Shown one piece after another: positions 1 through 5,231 of a stretch of 9,719 bases of DNA; the first letter of the stretch is position 1; each line of letters opens with the position of its first letter. The position numbers were made by a program, and so were the translations under genes. Under the pieces are notes generated by a model. It had not been told where the DNA came from, searched no databases, and saw only the letters and a program-made list of their open reading frames with translations. The stretch comes from Candidatus Bathyarchaeota archaeon (GTDB lineage Archaea > Thermoproteota > Bathyarchaeia > TCS64): contig DAOVEE010000057.1 of the NCBI GenBank assembly GCA_030669135.1, forward strand, positions 1 to 9,719, given 5' to 3'.

Positions 1-226
1 CATTTCCACCGCCGCCTTGAACAGCGACCTCAACGCGGCGCCGTACCCCATGTTACGGTCATGCCTGACCACCACCGCCCCCATGGCCTCCGCTATGTCC
101 CCCGTCAGATCCACCGACCCGTCGTCACACACGATAACCCTGTCCACCTCCCTCAACAACCGAGCCAGCGCCGAGGCAACGATCCTCGCCTCAGGCAGGC
201 ACAAGAGCCACCGCCAACCCAGACAC
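1..226 (-). pseudogene. GT2 glycosyltransferase, 5' part, frameshifted; copy 1 of the repeated GT2 leader; runs off left edge
   Basis: Read on the - strand from GTG at 226, it begins VSGLAVALVPA and then hits TGA where a YNEE motif is expected. Skipping an apparent 8-nt deletion near 193 restores a typical GT2 reading: ARIVASALARLL, then VDRVIVCDDGSVDLTGD, then MGYGAALRSLF to the window edge. The DDGS and GYGAALR motifs match archaeal dolichol-phosphate-mannose-synthase-like GT2 enzymes, which transfer a sugar from a nucleotide donor such as GDP-mannose to a lipid. The deletion removes the first donor-binding motif, so as read the gene is broken, unless the gap is a sequencing error or the gene starts internally. 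Of the six leader copies, only this one continues into the GT2 body, so it is probably the remains of the parental gene or of a full paralogue. GT2 homology is clear; the loss of function is inferred. Confidence 0.75.
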
Positions 227-245
227 ACCGAAACATGCCTACTAA

Positions 246-275
246 CATATTTGAAACATACAGATCAAACCACCA
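246..275 (-). promoter_or_regulatory. Conserved upstream element of GT2 copy 1 (putative TATA region)
   Basis: About 20-50 nt upstream of the GTG at 226 lies an A/T-rich block (TTTCAAATATG on the - strand). It recurs almost unchanged at 2125-2154 and 5232-5261, upstream of GT2 copies 3 and 5, and in weaker form near 6340-6363 before copy 6. Its spacing from the start fits an archaeal TATA box with a leaderless or nearly leaderless transcript. Conservation is visible; promoter function is inferred. Confidence 0.45.
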
Positions 276-357
276 TTGAAAGTCATTTACGAGCATCGAA
301 AGAGTAGATCAAGCCTACCTCGCCAACCGCCTTCAACGCGTGTCAGCCGCCGAGACG

Positions 358-843
358 CTAGATAGGCTCCCTGCGGCCCAGAATCTTCAGGCACAGCTCT
401 CTGGTAACCCAGAAGCCTTGGCTAATCAAGGCGCTGCACAGCTCCTCCGGACCTTCACTCACATACCCTTTGTCCATCAACAGCTTCAAGACACCCAAGG
501 TGCCCATGACTCCTACTCCAAGCCTCCTAGCCGCCCTACGGGCCCTCAAGTCGTCGAGTAGAGCCAGATCCGCGTCCACATCTAATGCCAGGGCGATGGT
601 CTCAGCCTCCCCTCTCCCCAAGGTCGAGGACAAAATACCCACGAGCTCAATGTTAGAGGCCTCGGCGACGCGGGCGAGCCCCAGACCGGCGAGCCGCTCC
701 AACTCATCATGCAGCTCTCCACGCCCGACCTCATCCACCACGGCAGCCGACAGAAACACGTCATCGAAGAGCCTCGGCAGCAAACCAAGATACCTCATCC
801 CACCGAGAGAGATCAGAACGGAGGTATCCGCTACAGCCCTCAA
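358..843 (-). CDS. DUF3368-type PIN-like toxin (VapC-related)
   Basis: Predicted ribonuclease toxin of 161 aa, the usual length for DUF3368 proteins. The N-terminus carries ADTSVLISL with Asp6, the first metal-binding acid of PIN-like folds. It is followed by VVDEV (Asp37/Glu38), the family signature GRGEAETIALA (residues 77-86), LLDDLRARRAA (Asp97/Asp98) and GTLGVLKLL. The start is TTG at 843, overlapping the stop of the upstream antitoxin in a TTGA tetranucleotide, which indicates translational coupling. UPF0175 plus DUF3368 is a known TA pairing, so the toxin probably cleaves RNA when released. The 3' end lies about 130 bp from the GTG of the broken GT2 gene. The family call is strong; the RNA target is unknown. 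Confidence 0.85.
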   Translation of the reverse strand: MRAVADTSVLISLGGMRYLGLLPRLFDDVFLSAAVVDEVGRGELHDELERLAGLGLARVAEASNIELVGILSSTLGRGEAETIALALDVDADLALLDDLRARRAARRLGVGVMGTLGVLKLLMDKGYVSEGPEELCSALISQGFWVTRELCLKILGRREPI

Positions 844-1097
844 CCTGGCTGCTTCCCCGCGACTTCCCCAGCCGCACCGATCTCCTCGAGAGCCTCATCC
901 TCGTCCAGGTAGCTGTACCTGAACCCGACGCTCCGGAGCAAAGCCGAAAACTCGGATCGAGACATCCCCACAAGCTCCGCCGCCTTCGCGAGAGTCACAC
1001 TCCTAGAAGCCAGGAGACCCAGAGCTATGAGGAACCGCTCCTTGTCCTCCCTCTTCTCGAAAAGGGGAAAATCCTCCACCGAACTAGACAACGACAA
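840..1097 (-). CDS. UPF0175 family antitoxin (partner of the DUF3368 toxin)
   Basis: Small protein of 85 aa or slightly less, whose core VTLAKAAELVGMSRSEFSALL (residues 34-54) is the helix-turn-helix signature of UPF0175 antitoxins. The acidic tail after it (YLDEDEALEEI) is the expected toxin-binding region. It lies directly before the DUF3368 gene with a 4-nt overlap, the usual antitoxin-first order. The start is uncertain: TTG at 1097 gives the longest form, and an in-frame GTG at 1079 gives VEDFPLFEK, also a credible N-terminus. A TATA-like box at 1131-1138 predicts a transcript start near 1108, compatible with either. It likely binds DNA to repress its own operon and neutralises the toxin; this follows from the family, not from direct evidence here. 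Confidence 0.82.
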   Translation of the reverse strand: MSLSSSVEDFPLFEKREDKERFLIALGLLASRSVTLAKAAELVGMSRSEFSALLRSVGFRYSYLDEDEALEEIGAAGEVAGKQPG

Positions 1098-1130
1098 CGA
1101 CGTACGCCAGCTAATGGATGACCCCCAATC

Positions 1131-1138
1131 TATTTATT
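1131..1138 (-). promoter_or_regulatory. TATA-like box of the UPF0175/DUF3368 module
   Basis: AATAAATA on the - strand, about 37 nt upstream of the TTG at 1097. A start of transcription about 27 nt downstream would leave a leader of roughly 11 nt. The box abuts the degenerate end of GT2 copy 2, whose shifted reading frame ends in the TAG right beside it. Confidence 0.4.
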
Positions 1139-1159
1139 CTTTTCAGAAACAACTGATGG

Positions 1160-1260
1160 ATCAACGATCATCATGTCAACATACTCCCTGAGCCGCACCA
1201 GCACCGACGCAACGTAACGCTTCTCGTCGCAAGCACAAGAGCCACCGCCAACCCAGACAC
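1160..1260 (-). pseudogene. Truncated GT2 5' fragment, copy 2
   Basis: On the - strand it starts GTGTCTGGGTTGGCGGTGG, as in copies 1 and 5. It loses about 4 nt where YNEE is expected, which shifts the frame. It continues as RYVASVLVRLREYVD, then decays after MIV and ends at the promoter of the UPF0175 module. A 42-nt stretch (1175-1216) is identical to 4305-4346 in copy 4. The upstream promoter block seen in copies 1, 3 and 5 is absent: similarity stops about 3 nt beyond the start codon and the promoter region of the AbrB/PIN module follows. A decayed fragment, not expected to make a working enzyme. Confidence 0.7.
1175..1216. repeat. 42-bp perfect repeat, first copy (second at 4305-4346)
   Basis: The 42 bases here are identical, in the same orientation, to 4305-4346, within GT2 copies 2 and 4 (the part encoding VASVLVRLREYV). 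Flanking bases on both sides differ strongly. Exact identity inside otherwise decayed copies points to recent duplication or gene conversion between the two spacers. Confidence 0.85.
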
Positions 1261-1334
1261 ACCGCGCCACCAACCAGGAAAACGGCTCATGGATGACAAC
1301 CGCAGTCCCACCGAAGGGGTGAGGATGGGTAAAC

Positions 1335-1343
1335 CTTTTTATG
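1335..1343 (+). promoter_or_regulatory. TATA-like box of the AbrB/PIN module
   Basis: CTTTTTATG, centred about 38 nt before the TTG start at 1377. Predicted transcript start is near 1365. It lies about 75 bp right of the start codon of GT2 copy 2, which reads the other way. Confidence 0.4.
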
Positions 1344-1376
1344 AATGGGTAAACAAGTACTGGGTGGGTAGAAAGA

Positions 1377-1595
1377 TTGACTCTCGTTTCCCTCGACGGC
1401 AGAGGAAGGATAACCATCCCCCAGAGCATCAGGGACAGACTCCAAGCCGACAGGTTCCTAGTGTCCCTTGAGGAGGACGGCGTCCACCTGGTGCCGGTCC
1501 CGGACCCGAGGGACGCCAAGGCCTCCATGAACATCCCGTGGAGCCTGGAAGAGCTTGAGGAGGCCCAGGAGCAGCATGTCCTCCGCCGAGCCTGA
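1377..1595 (+). CDS. AbrB/MazE-like swapped-hairpin antitoxin
   Basis: 72-aa protein whose N-terminal half, LVSLDGRGRITIPQSIRDRL, is the AbrB/SpoVT swapped-hairpin DNA-binding motif. The C-terminal half (IPWSLEELEEAQEQHVLRR) is an acidic helix typical of toxin-wrapping tails. The start is TTG: an in-frame stop lies at 1350-1352 and no ATG or GTG lies between. The family normally has only a few residues before the motif, which agrees. Its last 20 nt overlap the start of the PIN toxin gene, an antitoxin-first coupled pair. It is expected to act as a dimer that represses its own promoter and inhibits the toxin; this is inferred from the family. Confidence 0.82.
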   Translation: MTLVSLDGRGRITIPQSIRDRLQADRFLVSLEEDGVHLVPVPDPRDAKASMNIPWSLEELEEAQEQHVLRRA

Positions 1596-2019
1596 GAAAG
1601 CCCTCCTGGACGCCGACGTCTTCATAAGCTACATAGCCGGCGACCAGCTGCTGCCCCACTCGGAGAAAGCGGTGGAGTCCATACTGAACCAGACCCTGGA
1701 AGCCAGCGTCAGCAGCATCATCTACGACGACGTCGTCACAGCCCTCAGATCCAAGGAGATGCCCATACCCCGGGTAATCGAAATGGTGGCAGCCATGGCC
1801 AGCATCCCCCACACCGTCATACCGGTGGACGCGGCCACCACCGTCAACGCCCTAAGGATCTACATGACCCACGGAGGACCAAGGAGGCTCCACTACTTCG
1901 ACTCCTACCACGTAGCCACAGCCCTAAGACAGAGCCTACCCCTCATCACCAGCGACAAATACATAATAACGAACCAGGCAAAGCTCGGCATCAGAGCCGC
2001 AGACCTAAGAAACTACTAG
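1576..2019 (+). CDS. VapC-type PIN-domain toxin (AbrB-linked)
   Basis: 147-aa PIN-domain protein, predicted Mg2+/Mn2+-dependent RNase. ATG at 1576 was chosen because it gives MSSAEPEKALLDADVFISYI, with the first catalytic Asp12 near the N-terminus, and it overlaps the antitoxin by 20 nt. Other sites: Asp51/Asp52 (IIYDDVVTAL), Asp109 (YFDSYHVATAL) and Asp127 (LITSDK). The second site is normally Glu (xExxxxL) but is Asp here, a conservative change that may weaken or tune the active site. The stop at 2019 is followed within about 45 bp by GT2 copy 3. PIN fold and pairing are clear; RNA target and activity are unknown. Confidence 0.85.
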   Translation: MSSAEPEKALLDADVFISYIAGDQLLPHSEKAVESILNQTLEASVSSIIYDDVVTALRSKEMPIPRVIEMVAAMASIPHTVIPVDAATTVNALRIYMTHGGPRRLHYFDSYHVATALRQSLPLITSDKYIITNQAKLGIRAADLRNY

Positions 2020-2026
2020 ACCTAGA

Positions 2027-2113
2027 TCACAGACCCATAGAGCCAGACATCAAAACCAGGGCGTGGTGCTCCTCAACGTAAGCCGGCACTAGAGCCACCA
2101 CCAACCCAGACAC
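2027..2113 (-). pseudogene. Truncated GT2 5' fragment, copy 3
   Basis: From GTG at 2113 on the - strand it reads VSGLVVALVPAYVEEHH and then diverges, ending at TGA after 28 codons. It is the shortest copy and lacks the DDGS part. AYVEE replaces AYNEE, a change shared with copy 5, so copies 3 and 5 are sisters. GT2 similarity spans about 2062-2113; the rest of the frame is unrelated, up to the end of the PIN toxin gene. The first 22 nt differ from copies 1, 2 and 5 at one position. A peptide could be made but would not be an enzyme. Confidence 0.6.
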
Positions 2114-2124
2114 ACGACCCACAC

Positions 2125-2213
2125 CATATTTGAAACATACCGATCAAACCACCACTAACAGTCAGACAACGAATAACCAAGACACCGACAACCTCATCCC
2201 AGCACACACAGGC
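2125..2213. repeat. Upstream homology block shared with 5232-5319
   Basis: The promoter-like block 2125-2154 matches 5232-5261 with few changes, and 2187-2205 matches 5293-5311 at 18 of 19 positions (GACAACCTCATCCCAGCAC here). Together with GT2 copies 3 and 5 this makes a shared unit of about 150 bp. It leads on the right into two unrelated modules, DUF217-type VapB/PIN here and RHH/PIN at 5390. The rest of the gap before the antitoxin at 2363 holds A-rich promoter DNA and no gene that I can support. Confidence 0.65.
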
Positions 2214-2319
2214 ACAGACGATAGACCCCGCCCCACCGGCACCCGCGACCCAAGGCAAACAACCATTCCTAAACAGGATATAAAAAACAGACTGCAACCA
2301 GAAGCACCGCGAACAGAGG

Positions 2320-2330
2320 AACATATAAAT
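2320..2330 (+). promoter_or_regulatory. TATA box of the VapB/PIN module at 2363
   Basis: AACATATAAAT, centred about 38 nt before the ATG at 2363. A second A/T-rich box (TGATAAATAC, 2335-2344) is centred about 24 nt before it and could drive a leaderless transcript. Confidence 0.5.
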
Positions 2331-2362
2331 ACACTGATAAATACACAGAAAACGATGGAGAC

Positions 2363-2608
2363 ATGGGCCACAGAACCTTAACCATCTCGGACGAAGCCTA
2401 CAGGATACTCTCAAGCCTGAAGAGGGAGAAGGAGAGCTTCACCGACGTCATAAAACGTGTCTTCGGCGAGCCTCGGAAGAGGCCCCTGGCGGCCTTCACG
2501 GGGGCGTGGCAGGGCAGCGACGAGGAGCTGAACCGGATACTCGGGGACATCGACGATCTCTGGAAGACCTACGACGCGGAGCTGAGACAAGGGGAATGGT
2601 CTGCCTAG
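2363..2608 (+). CDS. VapB antitoxin, DUF217 / COG1753 type
   Basis: 81-aa protein opening MGHRTLTISDEAYRILSSLK followed by KESFTDVIKRVFGE. This is the classic archaeal VapB DUF217 signature: a short strand, then helices, with ESFTDVI as hallmark. The C-terminal half (EELNRILGDIDDLWKTYDAEL) is the acidic toxin-binding helix. The ATG start matches the family N-terminus exactly. The 3' end overlaps the PIN toxin start by 13 nt. It is expected to repress the operon and block the toxin. The family call is strong. Confidence 0.88.
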   Translation: MGHRTLTISDEAYRILSSLKREKESFTDVIKRVFGEPRKRPLAAFTGAWQGSDEELNRILGDIDDLWKTYDAELRQGEWSA

Positions 2609-2991
2609 ACACGGACTTCATGGTCGCCCTCCTAAGAGGCGACCCCAGGGCCGCCGCGAAAGCCGGGGAGCTGGACACGAGAGGAACAAGGTTGGCGACG
2701 ACCCCCGTCAACGCCTTCGAACTCTTCCTGGGAGCCCACCGCTCAGAGAGGAGGGGGGACAACGTCACCCGAGTCCTCGAGCTCCTGAGCAGCCTAGAGA
2801 CCCTCGAGTTCGACCTGTGGGCGTCAGAGAAAGCCGGCTCCATCGCCGCCGACCTATGGTCACGGGGAGAAACCATAGGCGCAAGGGACTCCATGATAGC
2901 GGGCGTGGCGATGAGGCACGGCGAGGCCATCCTCACCCGGAACACCAGACACTTCTCAAGGATCCCCCAGCTCCGGCACGAAGAATGGTAA
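2596..2991 (+). CDS. VapC PIN-domain toxin (partner of DUF217 VapB)
   Basis: 131-aa PIN RNase toxin. ATG at 2596 gives MVCLDTDFMVALLRGD, with catalytic Asp5 at the standard distance from the start. Further sites are Glu42 (NAFELFLGA), Asp98 (ARDSMIAGVA) and the ILTRNTRHFSRIP segment, where the fourth acid is Asn116, as is common in this VapC subgroup. An upstream in-frame start would only add residues overlapping the antitoxin. Coupled 13-nt overlap with VapB. It likely cleaves a structured RNA such as tRNA or rRNA, from family knowledge only. Confidence 0.88.
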   Translation: MVCLDTDFMVALLRGDPRAAAKAGELDTRGTRLATTPVNAFELFLGAHRSERRGDNVTRVLELLSSLETLEFDLWASEKAGSIAADLWSRGETIGARDSMIAGVAMRHGEAILTRNTRHFSRIPQLRHEEW

Positions 2992-3111
2992 GCCAATCTC
3001 CGCAGAGACCCTGGCCAAAGCACGGCGTCCTGCCCAGCGAAGATGACAATCACTCCAGTTCCACCCCAGACCTCTATCATTTTAACCCACCTTCAACAAC
3101 ATGTGAACGAC

Positions 3112-3327
3112 ATGACCCAGGCAACAACCGACGACGTCATCGCCGAGGTGAGGAAGATGAACCAGCGGCTCGAATCCATAGAGAGAGCCCTCACATCGAT
3201 GATGACCACGCTCATGCCCCTAGAGAAGCTCAGCCCAGAAGAGTGGAAGGAACTGGAGAGCATCGAGGCAGAGATGAAGAGCGGCCAAACGGTACCCCTA
3301 GAAGAACTCGAGAAAGCGTCGAAGTAG
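3112..3327 (+). CDS. Lone coiled-coil antitoxin-like small protein
   Basis: 71-aa acidic protein from ATG 3112 (MTQATTDDVIAEVRKMNQRL), predicted coiled coil over residues 7-35, then an SPEEWKELESIEAEM helix and a short acidic tail. The shape resembles small archaeal VapB-like antitoxins that precede PIN genes, and also the coiled-coil antitoxin at 3920-4153. A TATA-like box (CATTTTAA, 3078-3085) puts the transcript start about 4 nt before the ATG; GTG 3103 is an in-frame alternative. No toxin follows: 3328-3489 holds no PIN motif on either strand, and the next gene is on the other strand. It may be an orphan left after toxin loss, or an antidote acting in trans. Coding status likely; function inferred from form and place only. 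Confidence 0.55.
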   Translation: MTQATTDDVIAEVRKMNQRLESIERALTSMMTTLMPLEKLSPEEWKELESIEAEMKSGQTVPLEELEKASK

Positions 3328-3489
3328 ACCCATGCCCGGCTAACCTCCGCCGCTCTCAGCACACAAGTTCATAACCGGCCTAAACAAGCGGCATATCGAC
3401 CAAACACACGAAGCCCCGTTAATCTACCTCGCCTCAACTACCACAAAGGTATACAACGCATAAAAGCTCCTAACGCAGGATAAAGCAAG

Positions 3490-3930
3490 TCAGAAATCTG
3501 ACACGTGGAGAACCTTAACAGGCGGCGAGCCAAGGTTCACTCTATCGACAAAGTCCTCTTTATCCAACGAGACCAGGATCGACCCCGCCTCAATCGCTGT
3601 CCTCAGATACAAGGAATCAACAGCATAGACACTGTACTCGTGACACAGCGCAAAAGCCTGGAGGCAGAACTCCCTGTTACACGCGACCGTAAGCAAGGGA
3701 CTCATCATCCCGTCAAGCATTGCCCTTGCCCTCTCAGCCAACTCGACTCCAACCCTCCTAGCTAGAGTCCCTAACACCTCAACATACATTATGCTAGGCT
3801 CAACTAGGGTGAAGCCCTTTGGAACCCGGCTCAAGATCTCTACGCATTTACCACTATAAGGTTCATCGCCTTTAAGAGCCGCCACGAATACGTTTGCGTC
3901 CAGCGTCACCAGCTTCGAGTCAGCGTCCAT
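3490..3930 (-). CDS. VapC-type PIN-domain toxin with complete acidic tetrad
   Basis: 146-aa PIN protein. ATG at 3930 was chosen because it overlaps the upstream small gene by 11 nt and gives MDADSKLVTLDANVFVAALK. All four acids are visible: Asp11 (LDANVF), Glu51 (MYVEVLGTLA), Asp105 (VYAVDSLYLRTA) and Asp123 (LVSLDKEDF). An intact metal site predicts an active RNase. A longer form from 3957 is possible but would overlap the antitoxin more. With the adjacent module at 840-1097/358-843 this is one of only two TA modules here on the - strand. Its 3' end faces the lone antitoxin-like gene, tail to tail, 162 bp away, and nothing was recognised between them. Confidence 0.85.
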   Translation of the reverse strand: MDADSKLVTLDANVFVAALKGDEPYSGKCVEILSRVPKGFTLVEPSIMYVEVLGTLARRVGVELAERARAMLDGMMSPLLTVACNREFCLQAFALCHEYSVYAVDSLYLRTAIEAGSILVSLDKEDFVDRVNLGSPPVKVLHVSDF

Positions 3931-4153
3931 GTCCTCTACTCTTCCTGAACTCCTCAAGGACGAAGGGCTCTCCCACCCACACCCTAGACACTTCCCCCCT
4001 TAGAGCCAAAAAACCCTCGATGGACCCCTCAACCGCCAGCTGCTCCGCCACGGCGACACCCACCTTCAGCTTAAGGGCTGAGAGCTCCCGCTCGATCTCG
4101 TTAAGCCTGTTCAAGACCTCCGTTAAACCAGTGTCCAACGCCTTCTCACCCAA
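3920..4153 (-). CDS. Coiled-coil antitoxin-like protein upstream of PIN toxin
   Basis: 77-aa protein with a heptad-rich segment, LTEVLNRLNEIERELSALKL (residues 10-29), then a helix and a basic tail ending KSRGHGR. No RHH, AbrB or HTH motif is visible, so how it would bind DNA is unclear. Its position directly before the PIN gene with an 11-nt overlap supports an antitoxin role. The start is TTG 4153; TTG 4138 is an alternative that fits the TATA-like box at 4171-4178 better. It could neutralise its toxin without autoregulating, or the coiled coil may mediate dimerisation. Gene likely real; role inferred from context. Confidence 0.7.
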   Translation of the reverse strand: MGEKALDTGLTEVLNRLNEIERELSALKLKVGVAVAEQLAVEGSIEGFLALRGEVSRVWVGEPFVLEEFRKSRGHGR

Positions 4154-4170
4154 ATATGTGAAAACACTGA

Positions 4171-4178
4171 TATTTTAA
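4171..4178 (-). promoter_or_regulatory. TATA-like box of the coiled-coil/PIN module
   Basis: TTAAAATA on the - strand, about 22 nt before TTG 4153, slightly too close for a leaderless start there but about 37 nt before TTG 4138. Confidence 0.35.
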
Positions 4179-4232
4179 CCTTCAACACATGCACACATCA
4201 CCCGATGAAGCGCGGGATCGACATTAAAACAA

Positions 4233-4394
4233 CTAACCACCCAAACGGTACCCCGATACATACCTCGTCAGATCAACAGACCCGTCGTCACACACGATCA
4301 CCCGGTCAACATACTCCCTGAGCCGCACCAGCACCGACGCAACGTAGCCCTCCTCGTTATAGGCAGGCACAAGAGCCACCATCAACCCATACAC
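4233..4394 (-). pseudogene. Truncated GT2 5' fragment, copy 4 (frame intact)
   Basis: The best-preserved leader. From GTG 4394 it reads open for 53 codons, starting VYGLMVALVPAYNEEGYVAS, continuing to VDRVIVCDDGSVDLT, then an unrelated RYVSGYRLGG tail and TAG. It shows what the parental GT2 N-terminus looks like: first strand, AYNEE donor motif and the CDDGS strand. It is cut before the metal-binding and acceptor parts, so it cannot be an enzyme alone. The tail DNA (about 4228-4265) recurs at copy 5. Similarity on the 5' side stops at the start codon, where promoter DNA of the DUF433 module begins. Carries the second copy of the 42-bp perfect repeat (4305-4346). Confidence 0.75.
4305..4346. 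repeat. 42-bp perfect repeat, second copy (first at 1175-1216)
   Basis: Identical over 42 bases to 1175-1216, about 3.1 kb away, same orientation, inside GT2 copy 4. Confidence 0.85.
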
Positions 4395-4410
4395 TGAACC
4401 TGGCAAGACA

Positions 4411-4444
4411 TTTATACGCCACTACATTTCCATCATCCAAGGAG
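4411..4444 (+). promoter_or_regulatory. TATA box and Shine-Dalgarno of the DUF433/DUF5615 module
   Basis: TTTATAC at 4411-4417 predicts a transcript start near 4441. AAGGAG at 4439-4444 lies 6 nt before the ATG at 4451 and is one of the few convincing ribosome-binding sites in the window. If transcription starts at 4441, only part of that site would be in the mRNA. Confidence 0.45.
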
Positions 4445-4450
4445 ACCACC

Positions 4451-4681
4451 ATGAGCGACTGGAGGAACAGAGTAACGCTAGACCCAGACATCTTAGCGGG
4501 AAAACCAGTTATAAAAGGCACCCGAATCTCCGTCCAACACATCCTGGAACTCCTAGCCAACGGCTGGACAGAACAAGCGATACTCGAAAACTACCCCCAA
4601 CTAGAGAAGGAAGACATACAATCCGCCCTAAGATACGTCACAGACATCCTAAAGGACGAGACGGTGTACCCATACCCTTGA
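4451..4681 (+). CDS. DUF433 family antitoxin
   Basis: 76-aa protein with the full DUF433 signature: RVTLDPDILAGKPVIKGTRI (residues 7-26), then SVQHILELLANGWTEQAILENYPQLEKEDIQ, a winged-helix-like DNA-binding region. The length is normal for the family. ATG 4451 has a Shine-Dalgarno motif 6 nt upstream. It overlaps the next gene by 4 nt. DUF433 proteins are commonly found before DUF5615 PIN-like genes and are taken to be their antitoxins. The family call is very strong; antitoxin action is known by association. Confidence 0.92.
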   Translation: MSDWRNRVTLDPDILAGKPVIKGTRISVQHILELLANGWTEQAILENYPQLEKEDIQSALRYVTDILKDETVYPYP

Positions 4682-5043
4682 CCAAGCTTCTAGCCGATGA
4701 AAACATACCAAGAAAGACGGTAGAGATACTAAAAAAAGAAGACCTGGACATCACCTCGGTTTCGGAGACCTCACCAGGCCTGAGCGACAGAGCCGTCATC
4801 GATCAGGCTAACAAGGAAAACAGGATCATAATAACCTTCGACAAGGACTTCGGTGAACTCATCTTCAAGGAAAGACTAAAGGTTAAGGGCCTGATACTTC
4901 TGAGGATCGCCCCCGCCTCGCCTGAACACATAGCCGAAAGGATACGGCATACATTGTCTCAGGTGACCCCACTTGAGAACAAGATAGTCACCGTTAGAGA
5001 AGACAGGACAAGGGCTACCCCTCTGAGACGGCCGATCGAATAA
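4678..5043 (+). CDS. DUF5615 PIN-like toxin
   Basis: 121-aa protein with the DUF5615 (Mut7-C-like) pattern: KLLADENIP (Asp7, Glu8), the variable GLSDRAVIDQA (Asp37), then IITFDKDFGELIF (Asp55, Asp57) and GLILLRI (Arg76). These acids form the PIN-like metal site. The start is TTG 4678 in a TTGA overlap with the DUF433 stop, the same junction seen in the UPF0175/DUF3368 module. Probable RNase toxin. The C-terminal tail (TVREDRTRATPLRRPIE) fits the family's usual end. Within about 10 bp of the stop the GT2 copy 5 homology begins. Confidence 0.9.
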   Translation: MTKLLADENIPRKTVEILKKEDLDITSVSETSPGLSDRAVIDQANKENRIIITFDKDFGELIFKERLKVKGLILLRIAPASPEHIAERIRHTLSQVTPLENKIVTVREDRTRATPLRRPIE

Positions 5044-5051
5044 ACTCCGAT

Positions 5052-5212
5052 AAACAGCCAACCACCCAAACGGTACCATAGACACATATCTTGTCAGATC
5101 CGCCGACCCGTCGTCACACACGATCACCCGGTCAACACACTCCCTGAGCCGAACCAGCAACGAGGCGCTCCTCAACGTAAGCAGGAACAAGAGCCACCGC
5201 CAACCCAGACAC
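5052..5212 (-). pseudogene. Truncated, frameshifted GT2 5' fragment, copy 5
   Basis: From GTG 5212 it reads VSGLAVALVPAYVEE, then an 8-nt loss relative to copy 4 shifts the frame. The second half continues in another frame as ASLLVRLRECVDRVIVCDDG. The first 22 nt are identical to copies 1 and 2. The distal end (5052-5095) shares with copy 4 a non-GT2 tail containing AACCACCCAAACGGTACC, so copies 4 and 5 have the same breakpoint. The AYVEE change and the upstream block are instead shared with copy 3. It is therefore a mosaic: copy 4-like at one end and copy 3-like at the other. Confidence 0.72.
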
Positions 5213-5231
5213 ATCGAAACATAGTTTACAG

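Noticed and set aside
1130..1534. Long - strand open frame across GT2 copy 2 and the AbrB antitoxin
   Set aside because: It runs antisense through the AbrB gene and only its end carries GT2 residues; no family match for the whole.
2496..3080. 194-codon - strand frame over the DUF217/PIN module
   Set aside because: Antisense to a convincing VapBC pair and of low-complexity Ser/Arg composition.
3282..3300. CCAAACGGTACCCC shared between the lone antitoxin gene and GT2 copy 4 tail
   Set aside because: Only 14 bp with no flanking similarity; a match of that length somewhere in 10 kb is plausible by chance.
3328..3489. A possible seventh leader copy (GCATATCGACCAAACAC resembles the GT2 upstream block)
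   Set aside because: Too short and imperfect, and no start-codon core follows it.
205..5212. GT2 leaders as terminal repeats of an insertion sequence
   Set aside because: No transposase, no inverted ends and no target duplications seen; all copies are in one orientation and derive from a gene 5' end.
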